A stretch of 64,000 nucleotides of DNA from Talinum fruticosum (Eukaryota > Streptophyta > Magnoliopsida > Caryophyllales > Talinaceae), in contig JAITYX010000066.1 in assembly GCA_021018815.1 (NCBI GenBank), positions 1,674,001 to 1,738,000 of the forward strand. The letters run 5' to 3'. The notes under the pieces were generated by a model, which was not told the origin of the DNA, made no database searches, and was given only the letters and a program-made list of their open reading frames with translations. Shown piece by piece: positions 44,101-55,837 of this stretch. Both the position numbers and the translations under genes were made by a program. Within the stretch, counting starts at the first letter, position 1. The number at the start of each line of letters is the position of its first letter.

Positions 44101-47100
44101 ACAACAAAGCATATATAACTCAAATGATTTTGTCACATTCAACTTGACTATTCAACTATAAACTCAAACTATTTGTTTGTAATATTATTCATGTTAACTA
44201 GCTCAAATGAACATGATATTTCTTTGGTATTAATTATTTGTTGGAATTTATTTGTGAATTTCTTAAGACATAAAATTAAATTAATGTATTAAATGAGTAT
44301 TAATTATCAAAATCCTTACACACCTATCCAAATAGACCCAATATACCCGAAATATTCAATGGGAGTATGACTATAGGAATGGGGAAAATAGGGTGTGGAT
44401 ATAGCTGTATCCATCAAACACATGCCCCACGACTATCCCTAGTAGACAAACTTTACACACATAAATATTTACCAACAAAAAAATTTTCATTAAATGATAG
44501 AAAAATAATTCACAACAAATTTTGAAATGAAAAATAATATGTAGCTGGAAGGAGTTGTAAAAAGCTGGTGTGCTCCATTTAGCTTTAGTTTACAGCCTTA
44601 TAGTTCCTCACAGCTACATATTATTTTCCACTCTGAAATTGTTCTAAATTTTTCTATCATTAATGAAATGTTAGATATATCGAGTTTCAAGGAGGTATGT
44701 ATGGATTTTAATAATTAATACTCATGGGGTACATTAATGTAAATTTATGTCTTAAGAAATTGACAAATAAATTCAACAAATTAATTGTAAAAAGTACCAT
44801 CCATTTCATTTATGATGAAAATATTAAAAAATTTTCATTAAAGTTTTTGAGTCAGATCAGTCAAACTAAATTTGAAGAAATCGTTTCAGCTATTTCATCC
44901 CTAAATTGATCCATTTCATGTTTGTTGCTATCATTGTACAACTCAAATTTAATCCCTAAATCGATCCAATTCATCCCTAAATTTGAAAAATTCCTCTTTC
45001 ACACCTTCCGGAGGACCATAATCTTTAAATTCAGGGACATGACGACGGGTTTTCTTTTCTATGTAAGGAGCTAAATATCCAATAGTATCTAAATATCTAG
45101 TAGTATTTAGATATGCTGAGTATGATGAGGGAGGTCAAATATGGCTGTTAGGGTGACTGTTGTGATGAGGGAGGTAGAGAGGGCAGATATGGGGTTGTCG
45201 AGAGAGGATCCCTCGGTGCTTAGGGAGGTTGTGATCGAGGAAATAGGAAGGTAGAGGCAGGATGAGTGTTTGAGAAGATAGTGGTAAATGTTACTCATAA
45301 ATGTCTTTACTGCTCACAAATTTAAAAATGGTCTTACCTTCAAACAATATAATGTTCGTTTTATATAAAAAATACGAACCCAAATTATTTAATTCGTTAC
45401 CCAATTTTAATTGGTTACAGAAAATATAAGTTGATTGAAATATTATGGTTTTTAACATTATGGTTTCTAAAATTAGGATAAAATTATGGTTTTTCACATT
45501 TTCATTACCCAATTTTTTAATCAAATAAATTCTGATAATATTATAATTTTAATATTTTTCCCTTACCAATCAATACAAATATGAATTATGCACATGACAT
45601 TTGAGATTGCAAAAACAAAAATAATTTGCATTGCAAATTTATGAATTTATAAATTTTATATTTTACGTTCAATTCGTAAAAAATTATACAAATATGAACA
45701 CATTTAACATTTTTATCATATTCAATTTCTTACAGCTTCTTCTTAGAGCAAAACTCCTTACACCTAAATGGAACAGAGTCACCTTACAACTCCTTACGGT
45801 TAAATGGAATAGGGCCTTAAATGAAACAGAATCACCTTACAACTACTTATAGCTAAATGGAATAGGGCCTTAAATGGAACAGAATCACCTTATAACTCCT
45901 TACAGCTAAATAGAATAGGGCTAGGGCCAAGCTGCGTCTTACAGCTAAATGGAACTGGTAAAGCCTTATGCTAAAGCTAAATGGAACAGAGCCTTAATTT
46001 AACTTTAACTCATTCTAGTAGGTTCGTGTACATTGGTTATATTTAAAAGATGATCTTGTTTCTCACCTTACGAATCTATTCTTCTGTGTACAAGCAGAAA
46101 ATTTTAGTAACCATACATAACCCGACATAAATTCTAGATTTGAAAATATAACCTTGTAATGCAGAATTACAGTGCCGGTTTCTGCATTTGCAACTTCTGT
46201 GATATGTGTTCAACCTTTTGCTGAGCTTTTCCTTGGCAAAGAAGCAGCAGGAAATGAGTGTCTGGTATCCTGTGAATGGTCTGTATTGCAAGTTGTATCA
46301 TGCCACCTGTACCACTTCTTTCTCACTCTCCAATTGTTGTAAATCTGAGGTCTGTAGCTGCACTATTTCTCATAAAGTTTTTTCCTAAATTCCATATTGT
46401 ATCATTATAATTCTTTATTAGAATATACTTATTGCGTGCGCCTTCATTTCCTCACAACACATTTTTTATTGACCAAAAGGTGTATTTTTGAAATCAACTT
46501 TTATCATTGTATGCCAGTATATCAAAATTTATTCAAGAGAACATAACAAGTGATGCATCTGGGTGCATTTTTGTAAACATGCTGACCATTTTTAGGTTGA
46601 AATCATTAATGTGGACTGCGAGACCAAAGCAAAGAAAAACCTATATGCCAGACTCTCAGTTTAGTTACTCTAGTAGAACAGAATACACATCATCATAGAG
46701 GAAGCCCTTGACAAAATCAAACACTGTCCACAATGCCCTTTTTGTCTTCAGGCAGTTATTACCTAAGTACTTTTTTAAAGATTGGTTCTTAAGTAGATTC
46801 TGAAATAAGAAAACTGATTCTCCGAAGCAGGGCCTGCTTATACTGTCCATTTCAGAATCACAATCAGTCTGTCACATCCCTTGTTTTACAGCTAAGGTCA
46901 AATTCAGGTCCTTCTTAGAGAGACCCATACGCACCAAAAAGATGGTTTCTAAAAATCAAATATCTTTTCCTTAGAGCCCTTTTCCCTACTGCATAACCTT
47001 CAAAGCAGTCAATGAGAAAGGGAGCCTTAGCAACTTCTTTAAGTCGTTCTCTGTGAGGTGCATGATGTCTTTGCTATGACTTCTATTTTGAACACAGTAG

Positions 47101-48169
47101 CGAATCTCCCTAGTCAGTGACAAAGAAAATGGGGGTTTACTGATATTGAACAAAGTTTTATTCCACTGTTCGAGGCTGGGTGAGCGTTCATGCTCTTATT
47201 TTAATATTTAGTATCCCCGAACTTGTCATTGTGAAGTTGAATGCTCCCTTATTTACTTCATTTTTGCAAGAGGTGAATTGCAATTTTCAGGGAACTTAAA
47301 TATAGCTACATTGTCATGCTTCCTCGAAAATTGCGTTCGCTAGGTGGTTCCTGCACAAATGCATTATTCATAGGTTACCAGACATTACAGTTTTTGTTAT
47401 TCCGAGCAAAATTGAGCTGTGCTAAAATGCTCGTTTGCCCTCAAGATCTGTTTCCAGATAAATCAACTTCAATTATGTCAGTGTCCTACAGCCCTATTAA
47501 TTATGTGAATAATGTTTTCCCTGCTCGCGTCAGTTGGAAGTACTAAGTTCTGGTACAAAAGATAAGGCAGCGGGCTTTTGGCTTTCTAGATCTCGCGTCT
47601 TAAAATCCGTGCATGAGCAAAACCATTGTGAATGGTTCATGGGGAAAACAAGGATGCCAACATTCCTTGCTTTTTCATCTCTGGAAATTGTTCATTTCTG
47701 ATAAGTTTGTTTTTGTGCAGTTTATGATGTGACTATTGCATACAAGAACAGTTGTCCTAATTTCCAAGACAACGTATATGGAGTAGACCCTTCAGAAGTT
47801 CACATTCATATTCAGCGCATTCCATTGAGTGAGATTTCTGAATCTGAAGAAGGTGCTGCTGCTTGGTTGATAGATGCGTTTGTGCGTAAAGAACAATTGT
47901 TGACAGATTTCAGTGCTCAGGGACATTTTCCTCACCAGGGAACTGAAAGAGAGCTATCCACCATCAATTGCTTAGTAAACTCTTTCATTGTCTTGGCTGT
48001 GACCATCTTGTCTATGTATCTTGCCTTCTTATCTGGCTGGGTAAGAATATATGTTGTCTTAAGTTGTGCTTATCTAGCTTCAGCTACTTATTTTAACTTT
48101 AGACCGTCACCCATATTCGGCAATTTCAAGGCCATGGTATGTAGAGAAAGCTGCAAGAAATCAGTCTAG
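37529..48169 (+). CDS. LPAT: 1-acyl-sn-glycerol-3-phosphate acyltransferase, LPAT4/LPAT5 class
   Basis: Coding exons 37529-38100, 38495-38625 and 47721-48169 give 1152 bases: 383 residues plus stop, close to the 375-380 usual for plant LPAT4/5. The enzyme transfers an acyl group from acyl-CoA to the sn-2 position of lysophosphatidic acid, making phosphatidic acid for membrane and storage lipid synthesis, normally in the ER. Motif I NHRTEVD (residues 105-111) holds the catalytic H-x4-D; motif III FPEGT is at 184-188. Hydrophobic segments lie at about 24-52, 64-79 and, in the C-terminus, 318-338 and 341-360. The start ATG is in a MEVGK context; an in-frame upstream TTG is not a start. All introns are GT-AG. 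The third intron, 9095 bp, is full of transposons, yet both splice sites are intact. The gene looks functional. Confidence 0.95.
38495..38625 (+). CDS. LPAT: LPAT coding exon 2
   Basis: Acceptor ttggcag|AGAGG, donor GATGCAG|gtttgt. Completes codon 191 and codes up to residue 234 plus one base: starts [16 protein letters not shown] and ends TLRSSLDA. Confidence 0.9.
38626..39880 (+). other. LPAT intron 3, left part
   Basis: Ordinary intron sequence without an ORF. A 28-bp unit (TCGTCTCTAGTGCTTCTTCA...) is exactly duplicated at 38966-38993 and 38994-39021. A 24-bp diverged repeat round GAACAGATAT lies at 39461-39520. Confidence 0.6.
40100..40990 (-). pseudogene. LINE-2 reverse transcriptase start joined to its C-terminal zinc-finger region
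   Basis: The N-terminal marker (a degenerate [21 protein letters not shown] segment, about 40600-40680) is followed within about 100 bases by [10 protein letters not shown], a motif that normally lies some 400 residues later. The zf-RVT-like part then reads [19 protein letters not shown] and [15 protein letters not shown]. No QGDPLSP or YADD motif lies between. Confidence 0.75.
41220..42257 (-). pseudogene. LINE-2 APE-type endonuclease
   Basis: Starts [20 protein letters not shown] (in both copies of a 183-bp repeat) and VFAMVQTKV, the first strand and metal-binding region; middle [14 protein letters not shown] (about 41830); end [17 protein letters not shown] (about 41340), with the conserved SDH motif. 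Frames change several times. Confidence 0.8.
41891..42256. repeat. Near-identical 183-bp tandem duplication
   Basis: Copy 1 is 41891-42073, copy 2 is 42074-42256. I find a single difference (CATAAGC against CACAAGC). It duplicates the start of the LINE-2 endonuclease, so it arose after that insertion. Confidence 0.9.
42490..42860 (-). pseudogene. LINE-2 ORF1, DUF4283-like
   Basis: Minus frame from 42857 has [20 protein letters not shown], resembling the 'MxxxPWxPxx' core of DUF4283 proteins, followed in another frame by a [20 protein letters not shown] stretch. DUF4283 is the usual nucleic-acid-binding ORF1 of plant L1 elements. Broken by frame changes. Confidence 0.55.
42968..43012. mobile_element. 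Poly(A) insert flanked by a 14-bp direct repeat
   Basis: GATATATTGTAGTT at 42968-42981 is repeated exactly at 42999-43012, with C plus A16 between. This is the pattern of a target-site duplication round a retroposed poly(A) tail with no body. Confidence 0.75.
43468..45775. mobile_element. Nested foldback elements in LPAT intron 3
   Basis: Outer inverted ends: GTTCCATTTAGGTATAAG at 43471 and CTTACACCTAAATGGAAC ending near 45773. Inside, arms 43480-43800 and 43820-44100 pair over most of their length, and arms 44225-44570 and 44580-44800 form a second long palindrome. The motif CTCCTTACAGCTAAATGGAA and its complement recur. No transposase. This looks like foldback-type DNA elements inserted in one another. 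Confidence 0.7.
45761..45925. repeat. 53-bp tandem repeat
   Basis: Three units with a 53-bp period, each of the form AAATGGAACAGAATCACC, then TTACAACTCCTTACAGC, then TAAATGGAATAGGGCCT. The units carry the foldback terminal motif in both orientations. Confidence 0.8.
45926..47720 (+). other. LPAT intron 3, right part
   Basis: The first 70 bases continue the foldback motif (GCTAAATGGAAC at 45947 and 45979). The rest is intron sequence. Short ORFs on both strands (46076-46850, 47316-47546) show no family resemblance. Ends with a pyrimidine-rich tract and tttttgtgcag acceptor. Confidence 0.55.
47721..48169 (+). CDS. LPAT: LPAT coding exon 3
   Basis: Acceptor tttttgtgcag|TTTATG. The frame joins exactly with exon 2 ([10 protein letters not shown]). 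It holds the conserved [11 protein letters not shown] stretch and the C-terminal hydrophobic pair, ending at TAG. Confidence 0.92.
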
Positions 48170-48316
48170 AATTTTTTTTGTTTTTTTTTGAAATTTCAAG
48201 AACTGTGGATTGTTCCTTGTTCCATTCCCAAGTTTTACATGTTATATTTAATGCATCAAGCATTCTACATGCACAGACACATTGGACATCCAAAGTATAC
48301 TTGTTTTTTTCAAAAA
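48170..48316 (+). other. LPAT 3' untranslated region, up to the MULE
   Basis: T-rich, with no clear AATAAA. The polyadenylation site is not fixed by sequence; ATTTAATG near 48248 is a weak candidate. The MULE starts at about 48317, so the transcript end may lie inside its terminal repeat. Confidence 0.45.
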
Positions 48317-48420
48317 GAAACTCCGAGGTACCTTAACTTTTAGGCCAACAATATTTCTGAACCCATAGTTATCAAAAATTATTTTAAGGTGCCTTAAATT
48401 ATTGGCCAACTAGATACATG
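48317..48420 (+). repeat. MULE left terminal inverted repeat
   Basis: Begins GAAACTCCGAGGTACC and includes CCCATAGTTATCAAAAATTA. Inverse match to 53536-53640. Confidence 0.8.
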
Positions 48421-50100
48421 GTCTGAATCCGGCCTTGAGATTGACTTCTCCGACTCTTTGAGAGGGAAATTTCAATGTTTGATTTGAACACCTCATATTG
48501 CCCTTGTTTTAACCTAAAAGAATGAATTTTTTTCTTTGTAATTCTCCCCCTTCCAATGGTTATTTTCTTCCTTCTCTTCCATCTACGTGAGTTTTCGTTT
48601 CTCTCCTCTCGCTTGTTCATCTTCCATGTCTTCCCTTTGCTTGCTGTTTATTCTTGTTCTTTAAAGCTTGTTTTTTTCCCTTCACCACTCCTGTCCCGTC
48701 CTCTATTTCTCTATCCTCTTTAATCTTCATTTGTTTGTCATTTTGACAACCCTTATTCATTGCCCTGCTTCCATTTCTTCCCCTGCTATCTTGGGTTGAC
48801 CCATTTTTAGAAATGGAGTTAAAATTTGGTAAATTTCCTTAAATTTGGGGTTCATTGTTGTATTTTTCCTATGAAGATTTCAACTAGTAAAAATGGAAAA
48901 CATATCATCTTTAGGGAGCAAGTGACTCATGCCCAATATGTCAAATGGTGGGAAGGAGGGTTTCACATTCAAGGGAAAATCAAGATACTTGAAGTGCTTA
49001 AGGTGAGAGAAATTCATCAAATAGGTAAATCTAAATTGAGTGTGAGAGGACCATTTTTAGCTTACTAAGTGAAATCAAGAACGAGGTTCAACAATTAAGA
49101 ATCATGTACAAGTTGATCGAGAAGGGTTTGAACATTGTTATCATGTTATTAATTGGTATGATTGTAGTGGTTCGATTTGTCCTTGTTTGATTGTTATGAC
49201 AATGTTGTGGAGAAGAAATAATATTATGGTAATGTCATTTTCAAGTAACGAGTGAATTATGTGGTGTTTGTTGATTGCATTCTAATGTTTGTTCACACTT
49301 TGAATGAAAAGAAAATAAAATTAGTATAGTAATACCAAAATAAGAAAACATATGCTTTTGAATGTAACAAATACAAATTGTTCAAGGTTAAGCAAAATTC
49401 GAAACACTATTTTAATCACATAATCTTCCCACAAATTGAAGAGATTAGCTTGTAATCCCAATGCACTTGCCACTTTTAATGAGTTGAGGACTTGAAGGAT
49501 CCGATGGAGCAAAGGTAGAGGGGGTCGAGGCGGGTGGAGTAGATGGAGACTATATTTTCCTTGCCTTGCCATGCCATGAGCTTCGGAGGTCTTTCCTTAA
49601 ACCCGAGTTGATGTTGATGGGGCAAATGGAGTTATACTTGTTTGGCTTTCCCTTAGCCTCGCCATGAGGTTTAGGCTCCTTGTTTTTAGGTTGGCTTTTT
49701 CTCTTCCTCAAGAATCTTCAAAATTCATTCTTGCCTTCCCACAAGTACAGGGAATTGTGACTAAGGTTAAGGAATTTAGTTCTCCCGTGTACCAAAGTCA
49801 ACAATAAAATTTATACAATATTTACCCTTCAAATAAAAGGGAAAAGGGAAAATTTGAATGAACAGATACATAATGACGCCAATTCCTTCTAATTTATGTG
49901 ACAGCTTGGAAATCGGCTTTAGGATAAGGTTCCGGTTCTCTTCTCTTATGTTCTTATGGCTCGTTAGCTTAACCTAATGGTGAGAGGGATCTAACTTAGG
50001 CAGGTTCCTCTCTTCCCACATCGAAGGATCAACAATAGGATAATCATGTGGTTCTAGAGGTTTTTATATGTTTATATACTCGAAACAATCATTCACATAA
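48421..50100. other. MULE interior without transposase
   Basis: A/T-rich. Short ORFs at 48826-49068 (+) and 49321-49572 (-) are not recognised. CT-rich stretch at 48540-48790. Confidence 0.45.
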
Positions 50101-52702
50101 TCATCCAATGAGTGTTTCATTCTTAGAATTCACCTTGCTGCATGTTTGCAAGGGATCCCTATATGCTGCCACCTTATGGTTATAGAACTTATCATTCAAC
50201 CTAACCGTGAAGCTGGTTTGTCCTTCTTTCACATCAAATTCTCCATTGCCTGCATGTAATATGCTTGAACAATTCCTAATATCCACCTTAATCATTCTCA
50301 ACTTCTTCTCAATAAAAGGCACCAATTTGCCTTTTCAATTTTGTGTCTTTTAAGACCTCTCGACAAACCTATTACCAATTAACTTTATGATTTTCTCAAG
50401 CATGGATAAGTAAGGCAATCCTTTATTTTTCATAATGGTATGATTAAAACTCTCTACAAAGTTATTGATATTATCCTCACACTTCAAATTCACATCAACC
50501 TTAGACCTAGCCCATCCTCTAATGGCTCATTGTCTCTAAGCCAACGGTATGTAGTTGGATCTTGTTTCTTAAATTTTTTCCATCGCCTTCAAATACATAA
50601 AAGGGGAATAGGCATTTGCAGCAATGTACAAGTATGCATGGAACCAAGCACCTATATAAAAAGAATTCTAAAAATTGTGCCATCGGAAAGCATGCCAAAA
50701 GAAGTTCTTCAAATAAGATAGGATATTGCCAAAGTATAAGTTAAACAAACTGGAAAGCATGCTAAAGTTATAAAATTGTCACAAAAAGTGAGCAAAGTTC
50801 TTGAAGTAATGGATAATGCATATCTTCCTTGAAGTTGTTGGCATGACTTTTTTAATGCATTTATTAGCCCTCGATACAACAAGTAATGTAAAATTAGTTA
50901 ACACAAAATATTATGAATAAAAATAAAATGTTATAATTGAAACTAAAAATTATAACTGTTTAAGGAATTTGAATTTACTTTGTGCCTATATGAGGTTATG
51001 GTGCATTGAATTGATCCTCCATTACATCAAGTGCCCTTAAAAAGTCACTCAAGAAGAAACTTCATTCTTCTTCATTCTCAATTTCAACCACTCGTATATG
51101 CTAATGAAAACTCGACCATTATTTCCCTCCAAAGCCATGACGAGTAAGGAGGACTCCCTGTATACTCCTTTAAGGTGAATGACATCTATGTCAATCAAGG
51201 GCCTACAAAATTTCTCGAATGCAGCAATAGAAAGACCAACATAAATGAGCATGTGTTTGGAAACAGGATTCTTAACATGCCCTTGCTCCAACCAAGTGAT
51301 GACATAAGCGGAACATGGATTTTTACTTTGAACTCTTCAACATATTAAGGCAGGTACTTGAATCCCTCTTCATGTTTCTCTTCAATAGTTTCCCTTAACG
51401 ATCTTCTTTCCATCCAACAAATATAATATGGGACAAAAATTGAAAATTTCTTCATGATTATTGAATGCATTCCCTTCACATCCATTTTTAAGGAAGTAAT
51501 GAAATAAGGCAGGAGTTTTTCATCAACCCAAGTTGAGTTAGCCATCCTCTTTCTCTCAGGCTTGTCACACACATGCTTCCCAATGTGTGACTTCGCCATC
51601 CGGATAGTCCTGTCAACTAGCACACTGCAATGAATCCTCCAACTACACACCTTGGATCCTCACATCTCTTTATATACCTAATCTCCTCATTTTCTAGTTT
51701 CTTCATTATGAATCCATCAAAAATAAAATACTCCCTCATAACTGCAAGTAAATGGTCCTTGTAATTGAAAATATGACCTATCATCAAACTTATCTTTCCA
51801 TCCATGTTCGTCTTCCACAAACACCCTTGACCTATTACCTTAGCCATTTTGTTAGCAATCAAGCTCCTATCTTCATAGTTGTCAATAATCGACACCTACT
51901 TGCATCCTCTTTTTATTTTCCAATTCCAAGTCTTCCTCTGAATCACTAGATAATATCTCCTCATCTAAAGATCCACTCAAGCTGAAATCCTCATCATCAC
52001 TTTCATCGGAAGGCAAACAAGTATCTATGAGGGTTACTGCAATCTGATTGTTGGAACCTCACTTTCATCACCAACATTCCAATGAGGCTCTTTTGACAGT
52101 GATATTACATCAAAATCAACTAACTTTTCTAGTCCAAGCACAAGGAAAAATTTAGCATTAGTTTCTTTAGGCTTGGACTTAGTTTTGGAAGAGGTAGTTT
52201 TGGCTTGGGTTGACCTTTTCTATGATTTGCTTGCCTTAACGAGTGGGTTGTCTAGGGTTTGACTGAGGTTTAGAGGACCTTGTCCGTGGTTTGGTTGGGC
52301 TAACAAGGGGGTGGTTTGGTTGGGCTAACAAGGGGTTGTACAACATTAGAGTTGTCTTATTAGAGACCCTTATATGTCGTTTAATGAGAGGGGGAGCTTT
52401 TGGTGAGGTTTGCGTTTTGGACTTTGGTGAGGTTTGAGTTTTGTGCTTTGGAGAGTTATGAGTTTTGGGCTTTGGTGGGACGACTTTACTGGAGAATTTG
52501 CCAAAGATTTTCTAAATGATCTTCTAGGTTTCAACTTAGCGAGGTTAAGAAGAAAGGTGCAGATTAGTGTGTCCGCCCATTTGTTTGCTTGATTGGCTGT
52601 TGGGTCCTCATCAAACACCATAATTTCTTCTTCATTTATTGATTGTTGGGATATTAAAGATACGTCATTTTCTAAATAGGCATTCAACCTATCAACACTC
52701 AC
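50101..52702 (-). pseudogene. MULE transposase (MuDR type), broken
   Basis: In reading order on the minus strand: an N-terminal part (52702-52370) with VDRLNAYLENDVSLI and a basic Ser/Pro/Lys-rich tail; the MuDR DNA-binding segment (51895-51617) with YFIFDGFIMKKLENEEIRYI and CEDPRC; continuing in the next frame (51650) CSWRIHCSVLVD; the DDE core start (51291-51049) FCRPLIDID, HLKGVY and LLVMALEGNNG; then after a gap, NFVESFNHTIMKNKGLPYL (about 50500) and the pre-SWIM strand FDVKEGQTSFTVRLN (50101-50325). The part between the first Asp and VESFN is largely missing, and there are several frame changes, so it cannot work. Confidence 0.85.
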
Positions 52703-53535
52703 AACTATTTATTGGGCTCCACAAGGCTTCTTCAATCAACCATAAAAATGGGAATATATGCCAAGTTATGTTGACCCCCTTAAGAATTCACTAACGTAGT
52801 CCACTCACTATTAGTGTTCACCATCATTCTATTCTTAACTCTATTTGGGGATGCCACATATTTGGGGAATTCTACACCAAACCTCCCACATCAATATCTA
52901 ATATCCTTAGATAACTCGAGTGCCGTCGTACTCATTCAAACCGACACTAGAAACCTCTATCTCTTTATTCTTAAAATGAACCTTTAAGGTCACAATTTCA
53001 GTCCTTTTTGACACAATATAGAAGGGTTCAAAAGTTTGACACTAAAATATGCCAAAAACAAACCCAAAAACTCTACAAATCATCATTAGGTAAAACTTAA
53101 AACAAAGATTAATAAAAAAAGAACAAGTTTTCTGCAAAACACAATTTTTTTAATAAAAAAGTACACATTTTCAACATGGATTTCTCCAATCGAAGATAAT
53201 TTCAAAAATTAAGGTACAAAAAAATCATCCTTCAACTAAACACTCAAATTTCACTCGCCGAAAACAAAGCAAAAACAAACCCCAACTTCAAGCACTTACC
53301 ATTTTCAACCATCACATCCTTTTTTACCTTCGTTTTCGTCTCCTTTTTGTCGTCTATGGAGGATGATTTACGTAGTTCTTAATCGATAAATTTGCAGATT
53401 TGGGGGCAAAGGAGATGAAGAGGAGGGAGTGTGTGTGATTGAGAGAAGAGAAGACTAACCGACGGGGACAGAGTTAATACAAGGGCCTTTTGGATTTTTT
53501 AACAACTTCGTTTAACCTCGGGGACATATTTGAAT
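52703..53535 (-). other. MULE N-terminal region and leader, degenerate
   Basis: Scattered open segments on the minus strand but no clear frame; a possible ATG near 53320 followed by GTAAG could be a short first exon. Otherwise nothing seen. Confidence 0.35.
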
Positions 53536-53640
53536 CATATATACAGTTGGCACAATAATTTAAGGTGCTTTAAAATAGTTTTTGATAACTATGGGTCTAG
53601 AAAATAGTTGTCCCATTAGTTAAGGCACCTCAAAATTTTC
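53536..53640 (-). repeat. MULE right terminal inverted repeat
   Basis: Read on the minus strand: GAAAATTTTGAGGTGCC, then CCCATAGTTATCAAAAACTA, then CTTAAATTATTGTGCCAACT. Confidence 0.8.
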
Positions 53641-54715
<1,075 letters not shown>

Positions 54716-55837
54716 GGTAGTTGTAGAAACCATGGTCCCGGGAGGGCCCCGAGCTTCATCACGAATTGGCGGGTTTTAAAATTTTTCATTTTCAAGATGG
54801 AAATGATTTTAGAGTTTTGAAAATTGATTTTAAAAAGTGGGGATGAACCTCTCATTAGGATTTTCGAATTTTATTAGTTGAATTAAAATGAATTAGATAG
54901 AGTGAATGTCGGTTTTATTAATTGTTTTATTTTGAAAATCATTTTCGAAATCGCGGGATATTATTTCTTAATCGAAAAATAAAAAAGCTAGCGTTCATAG
55001 ATTCGTTGTGGGGCTTTTAGGGCCAAACTAGTGTGAAAACACCGGTTTGGACCCAAGCCTCACCCATTGGCCACTCGGCGCTGGCGAAAGCCAACACCTG
55101 GTGGTCGGCGGCACCGGCCAGGGCCGTGGCTGAGGTGGTCAGCCTTGGACTCGGCCTGGTTGGCAGATTCAAAACTCCTCTTTTTTATTGTTTAGTTAGA
55201 AAAAGCCGAGAAGAAAAATAGAAGAATTAAATCGAAAATAGGAGTCGCCAGTCAGCTTTAAGAATAAAAACTAACAAAAATGAAATAAATAAATACTCTT
55301 CCAATCTTAGTATGGGAAAACCAAGGTTGGAAGAGGTTAAAAACTAACTCCATAGTCTAGAACCGAGAATTGTATTCGGGGCGAGAGTACGAAACATAGG
55401 AATAAAGCCCTTCTGTTCCACCTGTCAAACGACGAACATTACTAATTTACATAACATATTAAACACAAGCATGCAACATAATACGATACGGAATTAAAAG
55501 CAACCAAAACATGATAATGAAAGCGGTAAAGGCATATATGAAAAGAGATAAAGAAAACAAAAGAAAAAACAAAAGCGAAAAGAAACGAAAGTGAGAAACT
55601 AAAAAGATTACATCGAGCGAGGATGAATTAAAAGTGAACAACTTTTCTCCATAATACTGGAAAGCAGTAAAACATAAAATAAATAACTGTTGCAAAGGCC
55701 GAATTAGTGCCCTCAAGTTGTCCCACATGCTGATCTTGATCTCGAAACGTGATATGATGATGCGAAGGTGGCGAATCAAAGGGGATTTTTATGAATTTTT
55801 GTGGAGATGAATAAAAAGATGCATGAAGAGTTGGAAA
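54716..55837 (-). repeat. Tat-like gypsy LTR 4, fragment
   Basis: Aligns with about 20352-21490 of LTR 3: GATGAACCTCTCATTAGG, AACACCGGTTTGGACC, CTTAGTATGGGAAAACCAAG. No primer-binding site is found at its 3' end, so it is a 3' or solo LTR. The rest is cut off by the Copia LTR inserted after GGAAA at 55833-55837. Confidence 0.8.

Larger units (their letters stand above)
48317..53640 (-). mobile_element. Mutator-like element (MULE) with long terminal inverted repeats
   Basis: Terminal inverted repeats of about 95 bp: left 48317-48420, right 53536-53640, sharing CTTAACT, CCCATAGTTATCAAAAA and CCTTAAATTATT in inverse order. The interior carries a decayed MuDR-type transposase on the minus strand. 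No matching 9-bp target duplication was seen at the ends I chose. Confidence 0.85.
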
